This document shows positions 34,927 through 46,190 of a stretch of 64,000 bases of DNA, in pieces (position 1 is the first letter of the stretch; every line of letters begins with the position of its first letter). The translations under genes and the position numbers were made by a program. The stretch comes from Toxoplasma gondii ME49. Taxonomy: Eukaryota > Apicomplexa > Conoidasida > Eucoccidiorida > Sarcocystidae. The DNA is taken from contig NC_031476.1 of NCBI RefSeq assembly GCF_000006565.2, forward strand, positions 565,458-629,457, written 5' to 3'. The notes beneath the pieces are model-generated. The model saw only the letters and a list, made by a program, of their open reading frames with translations. It did not search any database and was not told where the DNA came from.

Positions 34927-37900
34927 ATGGAGGTGGTGTTGCTCGACGACAGAATTGCTGTTTTTGTCCTCCTGCCGATTTTCCTGGCCGTCACGCTCGT
35001 CTCGGTTTTGCGGCAAAGCCTCGTCGCCTCCAACCGGACTCCGCGATCTCCGGACCTTCAGCGCATGCAGATCAAGTAGGCAGATCTGTTTGGAAGTCTT
35101 GCTGCATGCACTGGACCTCTTGGCTCCTGACCACAGACTTCTTCTCCGTTGTTTCCACAGCGCTTCCTGCCCGTTTCCCCTCTCCCTTCCTCTCTCTGTT
35201 GCATCGCTGGGAGCCAAGGTCGAAGCCCATGCTCGAACCTAGTCAATATAAACATATATAAATATGTGTGGATATGCATGTGTGTAGAGAGAGAGATGTC
35301 GAGAGATAGGTAGAGATGTAGACAGCCGTAGATGCAAACAGATATAGATAGAGACCGATGCAGATACAGATAGAGACCGATGCAGGTCGCTTCAGATACA
35401 GATCGGTTCATATGAATACATGTCCACGTGCAGTCACCGGTCCGCGTACCTCGTTCAGGTCTGAAGTAGGCACTCTCGGTCGTGGAGAAGGTAGTTGAGA
35501 GACTGCAGCATCGCAGAGCGACGCATCTGGCGTCTGTGAAGAAACTGACAGGTGCGCCTGAGCCGTGGCGCTGCGTTGTCTCCTTCGATACCTGTTTGCA
35601 GCTCTCTGTTGCAGCGTTCGAGCCTTCTTCGCGGTCCAAAGGGTCGGATGTTGTCGCCTGCGAGCTTCCAGGGGAGAGTCGCGTTTTTCACAGATCGCGA
35701 ACATGGTGCCTTCGGCGGTCTTCTTCGCGAGCTGGAGGCGCAGAACAACCCGATGAAGTCCCTCGAGTCTCTAGCCAAGCAAGGTGGGAGTCTCCTCTGG
35801 TGCATGCATGTGAAAAAAGGCCTCCTGTCCAGGGGAGAGGGCTCAATGCAGGTGAAAGGAGTGTAGCTCTCAGCCTTCGACGAGACTCGCTGGGGCTCCA
35901 CGCCGGATGTGTTCAATCGCTGACCGCCGTGGTACCGATCCAGAGCTCGCTTGTGTGCGTAGGTAGACCATGGTCCTTCTTTCGAGAGACGAACGAGACG
36001 CGAACGAGAATCGGTCGCGATGTATGTCCAGCTTCTACCGGGCATTCCCGGAGAGAGCCGGAACGTCGAATTGGGGGTTGGGGTCTGAGGAAACGCCAGC
36101 TGCTTGGCCCCCGCCGTGGGTGGCCAGCGCCGATGGGAGCAATGCGAAGCAGAGCCTTCACAGACGCGCGGGACTTGTTGCGGACGCGAGACGGTGGTCG
36201 CGTCTCTGAATCTGTCGGGGTTCCATAGATTCATCAGATTGCTGCTTCGCTGCAGCTGTCAGTAGAGCCTGTGCACAAGACGCTGAAAACGATGTGAAAT
36301 CTCCAGTGTATACGCGTATAGATACACGCCACGCTTTCGTAGAACAGTCTCGCATTTCCGTCGTGGAAACAAACAGGGCGAGAGGGATCCGCTTGCTGTC
36401 CGGATGTACATGCACCGTCTGTGGGTGTCTTGGGACCTACAACAGCGGCGATAAGTCTTTTCGCGCTGCAAGCGCAGAAAGCAGAGGCCCGAGTTTACTG
36501 CGTTTCTCAGCGCGCGCGTCTTCTTTTGGATGTTCTTCCGCAGATCCAAGTCAAACGATGGGCATGCTCAAGAGCCAGATGTCCTTCATCTTCCTTCAGG
36601 GCGGGATGGCCTACTTCATCAATTACCTCTTCCCCGATTTCCTCGTTGGTGCGCGACTCACCAATTCATCTCAAAACTCACCTGCATGCAAAATGCAATT
36701 CACAGGAACTTTGCACATCGAATCATATATATATATATATATATATATATGAATTCCTTCGTTTCCATATATATATATATATATACAAAGAGAGAGAGAT
36801 CTACTTTTGCATAAGCACGTACTTCTGCGCATGCGTCACTGCATGCAAGCTGAGTTCTCTAGGTGTTCCGCGAGAGGCGTGAGATGCACCGCGGCAGCGG
36901 AAACTGCTCGGGTGTATGCGCAGGTGTTTGGGGTGTATCTCCAGTTTTTTTGAGCGGAGAGCACCGTGCCTAGACTCCCGCGTGTTCGTCTTTCTGCCGT
37001 GGGTCGCCAGAAGTCTTCCGCGTCGCTCTCTTCAGACGAAAAAGACGGAACACAGTGGCGAAAGAAGACACCACTGGGAGCAGCGAATGCCTCTTAAACG
37101 CGACAGAGCCCTCCTTTCCTTGTTGGCTTTGTAGCTCTTTTGTCGTTTCGGCGTCAAACTATCTACCGCGTCTCAAGGGGCGCGCGTGCGGTGTTTGTGG
37201 TGTACGTACAGCCAAAATGCCCTTTCCGCTCACGTTTAGATTTAAATCGATGCTTCAACGTGGCATCGATCTGCCCTCCCTCGACGTCACCTACGTTTCT
37301 TCGCTTTCTTGGTGAGACTCTCGAAAAAGGAGAAATCGAAGAGCGACCGGTCTATGTGGACGGTTTCCATTTTTTCTCGCTGTTGCTCGTTCCAGGGAAA
37401 CTCTGAGCACGCTGACGTCGCGGCCTCTCCGCATCGAACCACTGAGACTTCTCGTCTTCTGTGTTCTCCTCTTCACGCGTCGCTTCGGTCTGAGGGTGTA
37501 GACATATGTTTGCATGCATTTATATGTGGACTGAGTGGTAGGTGAGTGCACTGGCAGCTGTGTGAGTGCGTGCATGTTCTTTATGGGCGGTCAAGTTTCG
37601 GTGTTTGCCTGCCTTCTTTTTCTTGCCAGGTACTTTTTGATTATGCTCAGCAACGCGGGGCTTTTGTTTCTCTTCACGGCTCTGTGGGGCAGCCAGCGCG
37701 AGCAGCTGCAGCCTCTCGCTGAGGCCCGAGCGGAAGAACAGTCTGGAGTCCAAACTCTCATGATGATGGATGCTGGTAACTCCTTCGCATGCACCCGCTT
37801 ACGTATACAGATAAATAGAGATGTAGATATGTAAATATATGCATCTACATAGACGCATGCAGGTGGCCGTTTAGATAGATTGATATGCGCAAGTCGCTGG

Positions 37901-39278
37901 CGTACAATTTCTCGTGAGGAGGGATGCTGGTAGCCTGCTTCTTCGCTTGCGCACATGCACATGTACAGATATACATATATTCAAGCATGTGCAGAGAGGT
38001 CAACATGAATCTGTCGTTTGTTTCTCGAGTTTTCTTCCTTCTTCTTCTCTCTGTTGCTCCGTTCTGTTCACCGCACTTTTCCTCCGTTCGGTGTTGTCTC
38101 CTTTTCGTCCGTCACACCCTTCTCGGCTTCAGGCCTCGAATGCGTCTCTCAGGTGTCTCTCCTGCTGTGAGAGTTTTTCCTCTGTCTGGAGTTGTTCGTT
38201 TCACTTCTCGATTTTTCCCTCGGACTTCTTCTTTCCTTCTCTGTGTTTCCTGCTTCGACTCAGTTGCTCCTGGCCTTTGTCTCTCATTCTTCCTTGCTCA
38301 TCTTCTTCGCCTCAGTTGCTCCTTGCCTTTGTCTCTCGTTCTTCCTTGCTCATCTTCTTCGCCTCAGTTGCTCCATTCTGCTATCCTTTTTCCCTCCGCA
38401 GCCATGCCGCCGATGATGATGCCTGGCATCGGTGGCCCAGACCCGAAGAAGCAGCTGACGCAGGAGCGCGAGGCTCTCGAGACGGCAGTAAGCGGCTCAA
38501 CAGCTGAAAACCACAGATGACGCACATTTCCTGAGCGAAGCCACTGCAGCATGTGTGCACCACCGCGACTCGACCTTGCCTCTTCCCGCGATCTCCATAG
38601 ACCGCCGTTGTCGATCTCGCCGGCATCGTCAAAGAGAGTATTTGTATTCTCCGTCTTCACAGAACAGACAAGAATTGACAGAGACACAGACAGCAAAAGA
38701 GAGAGAGAAAGAAGCGGAGAAGGCGAGCGACAGCTCGACACGGACAGACAGAGACAGACAGACAGAGACAGACAGACAGACAGAGACAGGCGGAGACAGA
38801 CAGGCAGAGACGGAAGTGCACAGCTGTCTTTCGTTTTAATAAGGACAGAAATGTTAAATTTAGTAAACGAAAAGATTACACAATACTAAGGCCACAGAGG
38901 GGGACACAAACGGGCAGACAATACGCGCGTCGTTGGATCTGTTTATTTCAACTGTCCACGTATTTCCATCTCTCTAGAATGGTGAGAGATTTCTCGTCCT
39001 GTGCTTTGGGAGTGGAAACATTTCTCTCCGCGGAGAGTTCCGTGCGTGGTACTGTGTCGGATTGTTCGCCTTGGAGAGATTCCGACACCCTCTTGCTCGC
39101 CAATGACTTCTCAGTCAGAGCGGTGTCACGAAACCCAATCAAAGTCGAGAGCCCGCGCATGTATTTTCTTCTTTTTTGCGCGCAGACGCATGCGTTCGCT
39201 CTCGAAGGCGTAGAAAAACAGCTACTCGAGAAATTCCAGCAGGACGTTCATCTCGGAAGTCTGGACCGGCCGACCTGA
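34927..39278 (+). CDS. EMC3: ER membrane protein complex subunit 3 (Oxa1/YidC superfamily insertase)
   Basis: Seven exons: 34927-35075, 35602-35783, 36544-36648, 37212-37311, 37630-37775, 38402-38487 and 39186-39278, giving 286 residues against about 261 in human EMC3. Residues 1-25 contain the first membrane helix ([19 protein letters not shown]) after the short luminal MEVVLLDD start. The conserved cytosolic core ([16 protein letters not shown]) follows, then the second helix ([16 protein letters not shown]). The family hallmark [19 protein letters not shown] comes next, then a third helix ([16 protein letters not shown]). A Met/Pro-rich loop and the acidic C-terminal helix [15 protein letters not shown] end the protein. 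EMC3 and EMC6 form the membrane groove through which the complex inserts tail-anchored and multi-pass proteins into the ER. The ATG at 34927 has an AAG upstream context and begins right at the family start. Introns are GT-AG; the first donor is the weaker GTAGGC. Confidence 0.95.
36725..36784. repeat. Two (TA)n tracts in EMC3 intron 3
   Basis: TA runs at about 36725-36750 and 36768-36784, separated by a short unique stretch. Confidence 0.9.
38736..38812. repeat. (GACA)n-type tract in EMC3 intron 6
   Basis: GACAGACAGA units interspersed with GAGACA, about 75 bases, purine-rich on the coding strand. Confidence 0.88.
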
Positions 39279-39638
39279 GGCGCCTTATGCTAAAGAAACT
39301 ATTGAGGAAGGCTTTTCTGTGTCCCCAGGTTCTCTCGCATTTCTACTCGTCACCTGAGTTCTCTGCTTTTCGATTTTTCCTGCCTTCTTTGTTCTCTGTT
39401 GTCGTTTTCTTTGCTCTTCTGTTCCCCTTTGTTTTCGGGTCTCTTTCCGGTTTTTCTCCTGTGACTCGCGGACACAGTGAATATGCTTTCTCCTTTTCGT
39501 TCTCCGTGTCTTTCATCTCGCCATGTTTTTTCTGAGAAGAAACAAGCATGGGAGCGCATCTCCGGGGTACAAGACTCGCCACAAGTGTATCAACACACCT
39601 GTATAACGCTGCATGCATGCGCATGCATACACAGCAGC

Positions 39639-39640
<2 letters not shown>

Positions 39641-39671
<31 letters not shown>
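39641..39671. repeat. (TA)n microsatellite
   Basis: About fifteen TA units directly after a GCATGCATGCGCATGCA cluster. Confidence 0.92.
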
Positions 39672-39677
<6 letters not shown>

Positions 39678-39945
39678 GGATGTGTGGAGACATCTGTGTG
39701 TGAGCGCGTGTGATGGAAAGAGTGGCATCAATGTCAGAAATCGTTTTTCTTGTTTTCAAGTGGTGGGTCTGAAGTCGTCTTTTTCTCTTCTGCCTTGCGC
39801 GGGCGAAGCCGAGAGTGTCTCATCGCAGCAAAGAAGGCACATATCCCAACCAGACAAATAGAAAGAAGCGCATATACGCAGAGAGAGACAAATGTCTACG
39901 CATGTGCACCTATTCCTGTGAAAATGCTCCATCATTGTATCTAAT

Positions 39946-40048
39946 ATTATATATATATATATATATATCTAAACCCTAAACCCTAAATAATATATATATA
40001 TATATATATAATATATATAAAAATAATATATATATATATATATATTTG
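39946..40048. repeat. Compound (TA)n tract
   Basis: Several TA runs interrupted by AAATAATA and by the telomere-type block at 39969-39987. Confidence 0.92.
39969..39987. repeat. Interstitial telomere-type repeat (CCCTAAA), about 2.7 copies
   Basis: The 19 bases read CTAAACCCTAAACCCTAAA, an exact head-to-tail run of the 7-base telomere unit known from coccidian chromosome ends. It is embedded in TA repeats on both sides. Confidence 0.85.
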
Positions 40049-40739
40049 GAGACGGAGGCGTATGGCTAGATGTGGTCAGCTGTAGGTGAGAGGAGATGGG
40101 TCTAGAGAAATCGAGATGTATACAAAGATAGATAGGTATGAATGCATGTGTGTGTGTAGATACATATACACTGAAATGCATATAGCTATATTTGGAGAGA
40201 GACAAGAACAAGTTTATAGAGGTGTCTAGATGCGTATCTGTTGAGACAGTGATTTCCAGTGTCTGTCTGCTCGGTGTCTGTCCTTTCCGAGGACTTGACG
40301 CGGTCCAGCGGCAGCCTTCCAGTGTTTCGCTCGACCCATAAAAAGTGCGACAGAGTGGATTTCCTTTTTGCAAGAGATCCCCCTTCTTTGAAAGACGTGG
40401 ATTTCCTTTCTTCCGTGAACTTTTCCTTCCACGAAAGCCTTTCGAGGATCTGGCTCCAGGCGCCTGTGCCCGCTGGGCCAAAAATCCCACAGGAGTTGCA
40501 GACGTTTGCCACTGCAGCTCGCTCTACAAAAGGGGACTTGAACATTTGTTCGCACTACTCTACATTTACGAAAGCGCAGGCGCCTTCACAGACAGAACAG
40601 CGGGAAGCTCCTTGAAATGCGGAGAAATGCCTAAATAGCTACATGCGCACACATACACACATAGACCTGGGGTGCCTTTGCACTCGCGTCTGCTGGCCAC
40701 AAAAACTGACTGAAGGCGCGCAGAGGCCCGAAAAGGTTT

Positions 40740-43700
40740 TTACCTCGTCCCACAGCGCCGAAGCGGCTTCGAGCAAAGCGCCCTTGCGAAGGAGCAGCAC
40801 TGCGAGAGGAAAACACTTGCCTGCGCTGCGGCCCGCGCGTCACTGCACAGTTTCTCCTTCCCTTCTCTGCTGCTTCCTTTTTCCTTCTGACTTCGCTCAA
40901 CCCGTTCGTTAGGCACATCTTCCGCGTCTCGCTTCCGTCGCCCAGAAACCGGTTTACTCGTTTCTTCGGCGTTTTCTTTCGCGCACTTCGAGTTCTTGCT
41001 CTCCACTGTTTCGACTTGTCCGCCCTCGACGAAGCTGCCGGAGACTCGGCTGCCCCTGCTGCAAAATGCAGATTCTTCTGTTTTCCGGGAGTCCTCTGCC
41101 TGAGCTTCCTCTACCGAACACTGGGCTCTCTTAGTCAAGTCTCGCGGAGAACGGAGAGGCGCGTGGTCACCGGTTTCGGGAAGATCTAGGTGAAACAGAG
41201 CTTCCAGCAAAGCGCTCTCGATGGCGCCGAAGAAAACCGGCAGGTCCGCGCAAGAGGTGTCTCCTTCCCGGTCCCCCCGGGCCTCGCCTCGTGTCCGTCG
41301 AGGCCTCTCCGACGGGGCTCCGCAAACGCCAGTCCCTCGTCCTCGCCCCTCTTCACTCTGCGGTGTCCATACACCGCATGCTGTCCCCTGAGTCGGCTCC
41401 TTGGCCGAGGCTTCCGCCTCGCATCCCCGCTCGTCTCTGGACGGCGCGCGACAGCCCTTGCACCCCTGGGGCTCCGGTGTACGTACACCCCGCGCGGCGG
41501 GCGACAGGCCCAACGTCGCCAGACGCCGCTGGTCGCTCGCGCGGGCTGTGCCGGTTCTGCAGCCGACGGCGTGGCTGAGGTCCCAGAGGTGGACGAGGGC
41601 AAGCCGGAAGAGTCGAGGAGACGAGAAACAGAAAAGAAAGGAGAGAAACGCATGCAAACCTGCAGTCGCTTCCGCCTCTGTCAACACGAGATCGATTTTT
41701 GGCGCATCCGTCACCCCTTCGTTTGTGTCCTCGTCCTCCATCCCTTTTCTCTCTTTTCTCTCTTCTCCCTCTTCTCTGTCCCTACCTGAACGTTCGTGTC
41801 CAGGTCTCGAGTGTACTGTCAGATTGGCAGGCATCCCCAAGCGAGAGCCCGCTGCCTCTCCTTGGCCTCTCACCGCCTTTTCCGACCGCTGCACTGTTCC
41901 TGCTTCTCTCTCGCGCGCCCCTGCCGCTTCGGACCCTCCACTGTCCGTGGCATCTTTCCTCCAGTCTCTGGCTGCGCGGTCGCTCTCCCGCTGTCCTTCC
42001 CGACGCGCAGACTCTGAAGGCTCGACTTCCTCGTTCGCTGCCGGCTCCGGCTCCGGCTCCACGCGAGCCTTGGCCCGGAGCCGCGCTGCATGCAGGCAGA
42101 CGCGCTGGCGAAGCAATTCGAAGTCGAGAGGCCCTGAGGCCCCCGTCGCGTTCCTCCCCAGACCGGCGACGCCCCCACAGAGCGCAGTCCACCTCTCGAG
42201 GACGACGGAGCTGCTGTACATACACCACGCGGGGATCTGAAAAGTTGCCGCTTCCTGCGCCGCGCGCGCGACCTCCCGCCGCCACTCTCTCTGCCCCTTT
42301 TCGCGGACTCTGCTGCGCTCTCGATGACGAACTCCGCACCAGCGCTGGGTGCGCGCAGAGGCGGAGAGAGCAGCCTCGCGGTCAGCGGGGCGCGCAGGGA
42401 CGGCGAACATGAACGTGAGCAGCTGCTGGACCACGGCGTCTATACACCCGAAGCAGCAAAGAGGCGCCCTGGGCGAAGCCGCGAGCGGCGAAAGACACGA
42501 GGGCGACGCGGACCAGACCGCGGGCGAGGGCGCCAAACCATCCGAGCTTTCACAGGTCACGCGACCCGCCGAGCGCCAAGACGTTTTCGCGAAGAAACGT
42601 CCTGTGCTCTTCGGCGATGTCGGCCTTGCGCTCGCGCTCCTGCGCAGATGGACGGGGTGCGTCTCCAGCCTCGCGCGCGGCCCGTGAGAAACGTCGAGCT
42701 GCGGGCCTTCTCGTCCTCGGTTCCACGCCGCCAAGCGAGCAGCCTCAACGTGAAAGCCCGCGGCCAACGGGATCTGCATGTCGTGCTGCAACAGAAAAAA
42801 CAACCGCCAGTAGGTGTATCCGAGCGCAGGGCCCAGAAATCCCGGAGTTAAAACGTCGACCGCGACCGCCACAGCGAGCGGCGCGCCGTCGGGTGTACAT
42901 ACACCTGGGAAAACACCGGCAGAGTCGGCGGCGGTGGGCCTGGGTGCGGTCTGCCCGCCCCGCGCGTCGGCGCCAACTGGGTGTTGTTGCGGCCACCCGA
43001 AGGAAGCACGCGGACTGCCTCGTCTGCTGGCCTCGTCGCTGTCGCTTCTCTCCTCGTCGCTGCCCTCCCATCCCGAGACCGCTGCCCGCACGGCAATGTC
43101 TGTGAGGACAGAGAGCGCGATCTCGGGCGTCTGCTTCGTCCAGGAGAAGGGGCTGAGGAACTTCCCGAACAAGTGTGGCGGGAGGTGCCCGACGGAGTTG
43201 CAGGTTTCCGCGAGGAGCCGCCGCTGCTGGCGGACCGCGAGCGCGAGGTACTGTGCTACCCGCCGCAGGTTGTCCAGCTGTCTGCACACCGCGGCGAGCG
43301 CGCAGTTCGCCTGGGTCGCAAGAGCGGCGCAGACCGCGCGCTCGAGGTCGTGCGACTTGTGCTTGCGAAACAAGCGGAGGAAGATCCGGAGGCCGATGCT
43401 CTGCAGGACGCGGCGCGTCCGCGGCGCCTCCTGGTTTGACGCTGCAGAAAACGCCTCGCATCCTTCGGTCGCGAACTCCTCCGGCGCACCCGGCGAGACG
43501 GGCAGAATCCATTTCCGGTGGACCTGCGGCAGGAGCAGCAGGTGGAGAACGAAGCGCGGGTCCAGGGAGAAGAAGCCTCGACGCAGGAGCCGCCATACCG
43601 TGGGCGGAAGAGACACCAGACCACGGGGGAATCCATCGACAGAGAGGTCTTCGTCTGGGGAGACTCCCAAGACGCGCCCGCTCCGCCGCGCATCCACAGG

Positions 43701-44495
43701 TCCTGTCCGTGACCAGAAAATCTTTCGGTCCCCTTCCTCGCCTCGACCGAAACTCTGAAGCTCGCCCTGCCCCCCGACAAACACCTCGGCATCTCTAGGC
43801 GCCAGCCCGTCCTCCACCACGTTCCCGTCGGCGCAGTCACCCCCCTGGAGTCGCCGCGGCAGTCTCTCGGCCGCCGGGACTGCTTGAGCGTCTCCGAGGG
43901 GAATGTCCCGGTCGCCGCCATACAGCGGCATGCATCGGTCGGAAAGGAGAGGGTCGAAGGCGCATCGCGGCCCGAGAGTTGCCTCGCATGCAGCGCACGC
44001 AGCGAGTGGCGCGGTCCACGGCGGGTCGGCAGGCCCCCCGTACGCGTCTTTCGAGGCGAGGAAGTCGAAGAGAAGGAATTGCTGGGAGACAAGTCGAAAG
44101 AGCGCCTTCTCCACGGCCTTCAGGTCGCCGGGCGAGAAGCCCGCACGCAGGGCCTCTTCGCGCACGGCGCGGTCCCGGCTGCGCTGCGACCGCCCAGGCT
44201 CCTCCCTTCCAGCCTCTCTGAGCAGCGCAGCCTCCCAGCAGTCGACTGCGGGGCGCTCGGCGTCATCTCCGCATCCGCGGCGCAGACGAACCGAGGCCTG
44301 CAGGAGGAGCGAAGTGGCTTGCGCCGGCGAGAGGCCTGCGAGCCACGCGACGAACGCAGGGAAGAACACAAACGGCGGATCGGAGAGAGACACAGAGAGA
44401 GGCGTCGAGCGCAGCGGCGCAGATGGCGCAAGGCGGTGAGGCGAGCCGCGCGAAGGGTGCCGACGGCGCCGCAGCAGCGCCGGAAAGACGCGCAT
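40740..44495 (-). CDS. Large intron-less hypothetical protein, probably organelle-targeted, no recognised domain
   Basis: One uninterrupted frame runs from 44663 to a TAA at 40740; the first ATG in it is at 44495, giving 1251 residues. From that methionine the first ~39 residues contain many Arg and no acidic residue (MRVFPALLRRRR onward), as in mitochondrial presequences. The body is Ala/Arg/Leu-rich with predicted helical stretches such as AQATSLLLQASVRLRRG, DLERAVCAALATQANCALAAVCRQL and IDAVVQQLLTFMFAV, divided by charged low-complexity parts. This pattern recalls helical-repeat organelle proteins, but I see no RAP, PPR or other signature and assign no function. The region is strongly GC-rich, which also opens long shadow ORFs on the plus strand. 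An upstream exon reaching 44663 is possible, because the frame stays open there without an ATG. Confidence 0.7.
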   Translation of the reverse strand: MRVFPALLRRRRHPSRGSPHRLAPSAPLRSTPLSVSLSDPPFVFFPAFVAWLAGLSPAQATSLLLQASVRLRRGCGDDAERPAVDCWEAALLREAGREEPGRSQRSRDRAVREEALRAGFSPGDLKAVEKALFRLVSQQFLLFDFLASKDAYGGPADPPWTAPLAACAACEATLGPRCAFDPLLSDRCMPLYGGDRDIPLGDAQAVPAAERLPRRLQGGDCADGNVVEDGLAPRDAEVFVGGQGELQSFGRGEEGDRKIFWSRTGPVDARRSGRVLGVSPDEDLSVDGFPRGLVSLPPTVWRLLRRGFFSLDPRFVLHLLLLPQVHRKWILPVSPGAPEEFATEGCEAFSAASNQEAPRTRRVLQSIGLRIFLRLFRKHKSHDLERAVCAALATQANCALAAVCRQLDNLRRVAQYLALAVRQQRRLLAETCNSVGHLPPHLFGKFLSPFSWTKQTPEIALSVLTDIAVRAAVSGWEGSDEERSDSDEASRRGSPRASFGWPQQHPVGADARGGQTAPRPTAADSAGVFPGVCTPDGAPLAVAVAVDVLTPGFLGPALGYTYWRLFFLLQHDMQIPLAAGFHVEAARLAAWNRGREGPQLDVSHGPRARLETHPVHLRRSASARPTSPKSTGRFFAKTSWRSAGRVTCESSDGLAPSPAVWSASPSCLSPLAASPRAPLCCFGCIDAVVQQLLTFMFAVPARPADREAALSASARTQRWCGVRHRERSRVREKGQREWRREVARAAQEAATFQIPAWCMYSSSVVLERWTALCGGVAGLGRNATGASGPLDFELLRQRVCLHAARLRAKARVEPEPEPAANEEVEPSESARREGQRESDRAARDWRKDATDSGGSEAAGAREREAGTVQRSEKAVRGQGEAAGSRLGMPANLTVHSRPGHERSGRDREEGEERKERKGMEDEDTNEGVTDAPKIDLVLTEAEATAGLHAFLSFLFCFSSPRLFRLALVHLWDLSHAVGCRTGTARASDQRRLATLGLSPAARGVRTPEPQGCKGCRAPSRDERGCEAEASAKEPTQGTACGVWTPQSEEGRGRGTGVCGAPSERPRRTRGEARGDREGDTSCADLPVFFGAIESALLEALFHLDLPETGDHAPLRSPRDLTKRAQCSVEEAQAEDSRKTEESAFCSRGSRVSGSFVEGGQVETVESKNSKCAKENAEETSKPVSGRRKRDAEDVPNERVERSQKEKGSSREGKEKLCSDARAAAQASVFLSQCCSFARALCSKPLRRCGTR

Positions 44496-44663
44496 AAGGC
44501 TGGAGAAGGCGCCGGGAACCCCAAGAGCCTGGCGGAAAACGAGGAGCGCAACGACCGGACGGAAGGGGAAAGGCGCGAGGCCAGCGGGAAAACGCGAGAA
44601 CGGCAGGAAGGCGAGACGAACGGAAAATTGGCGAAAACGACTCGATAAATCTTGAGGAAACAC

Positions 44664-45830
44664 GCCGGGTACCTACACCTCAGTCGAGAGACCGGAAACG
44701 CAAAAAATCTCGGAAAGACAGCGCGACGAGGGAAAGACGAATTAGGGAGGATGGAGCGGGCATGCGCAGAAAGAAGCAAAAAAGACCAGAGAGGCGCACA
44801 CCAGTGGAAGGGACGAGGAGAGTCACGCTAGTGAGAATCATGAGAAACAGCGTCATGTGCAGGAGAACAGGAAAGAAAAGTCTGGAACAGAAACCGAACG
44901 CGATGTGCTGGACCGTCTGTTCGCCGTGCACAAGTGACGAGCCGAAAAAGTCGCGTGCATGCATTCGCGTTAGTCTCAACGCGCATGTGCCTTTCTGCGG
45001 TGAGTCTCCAGAAAAACAAATGCAAAGCGTTCGCGTCGGATACAGGGAGATGAGTTTTCGATTGAAGTTTTTTTTGAGCTACTTGGTTTTTCACGTTCAC
45101 GAATCTCGTCTCGCTGCCACTTTCCCCCGTTTTGTGGGTTCTCGCATTTCCCGCCTCTCTCGCCTTTCGACGTCACTCCTCCGACGCTCGTTTTTCTTCC
45201 TCTCTCGGGCCTTTCCGCCTCCGCTTCATCTCGCTCTTTCTGCCAGTCTGTTTCTCTCTCCTCCCTCCGTACCTCGCTCCTGTTCTCTGCGGAGGCTGCT
45301 CTCCGTAGTCCTGCGGCCGACCGTTGTTTTCTTGCAGCGCTTGCGGCCTCCGTGCATAAGGCAGAAGAACGAAGGAGACGAATCGAGAGCAGGCTGTTCC
45401 TTTTTCCTTTCAATGTGCCAGACTGCTTTCTTTCTCCAGCGGTGAGTCTTTCTGCAAGGGTCTTTCTTCGTGCATGTGCATGCAGTGACAGCTACTCTGC
45501 GAAAAGCCGGTGTCACTCCCCGCAACATCATCCCTGCTCTTTCCTTCCTCCTCTTCTTTCCCTCAAGCCTCTCGCTCTCTCCAACGCTTGCGCCCTGAGT
45601 CTTGGTATCTGACAGCCATCGCTCTCCCCGTGTCTCTTCGTCCCTTGAGTGCTAGAAATTCCGGCGCTTTCGCCTTCGATTTCGGCCTCACAGATAAAGT
45701 TCCTCATAGTTCACGCCCCTTCACCCAGCTGTATGTACACCGAAAATCCCGAGAGAGGCATATGGCACCTCTTCCGGCCTCTTTCCATAGAAATACGACC
45801 GAGATATCTACTCATCTAATCATAAAAATA

Positions 45831-45871
<41 letters not shown>

Positions 45872-46190
45872 ATACATAGGTAGATAGATAGATACAGATA
45901 TGCATTGATATATGTATATGGGCGTATATGTATATTCTATATGGATATAACTGTCCATGTGCGTGCTCAACTGCATACGGTTGAGTTTGTGGGAGTGTGT
46001 CTGTGATAATCAACTTAAGTACGAAAGTGTGAGTTTCTCAAGTTCATGTTATTGCGACGCACGGAGAGACGTGGAGGTTTGGGATTCGGTTTTTGCTTGC
46101 GGATAGAGGCGCCTGTTCGGCTGAGAGTTTGCGCCGGGAGAACGCGCTCTGCTTCGAGACAGAGAAAGTACCAGCAACACGACAGCCAAA
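44664..46190. other. Divergent intergenic region
   Basis: About 1.5 kb between the minus-strand orphan ORF and the small basic-protein gene. It holds a (TA)n tract at 45835-45865 and pyrimidine-rich sequence at about 45100-45600 that leaves chance ORFs on both strands. I recognise no gene. Confidence 0.55.
45835..45865. repeat. (TA)n microsatellite
   Basis: About fifteen TA units upstream of the small basic-protein gene, followed by degenerate GATA/TATA sequence to about 45950. Confidence 0.9.

Larger units (their letters stand above)
39279..40739. other. Convergent intergenic region between EMC3 and the minus-strand orphan ORF
   Basis: About 1.5 kb containing both 3' UTRs. It has long TA tracts at 39641-39671 and 39946-40048, a GCATGC cluster at 39611-39628 and a telomere-type repeat at 39969-39987. 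The small ORFs on both strands at 40186-40638 have no recognisable similarity. Confidence 0.6.

Noticed and set aside
40706..40743. The stop of the large minus-strand ORF overlaps a GTAAAA that could act as a donor, with an acceptor 38 bases on.
   Set aside because: The implied intron is only 38 bases and the added exon codes for 24 residues without any similarity.
41401..43758. Plus-strand ORFs of 279 and 314 codons opposite the large minus-strand ORF.
   Set aside because: GC-rich coding DNA opens shadow frames; the uninterrupted minus frame is more than four times longer.
44762..45445. A 227-codon plus-strand ORF between the orphan ORF and the basic-protein gene.
   Set aside because: Its sequence is mostly pyrimidine-tract translation (Leu/Ser/Phe/Arg runs) and has no conserved segment.
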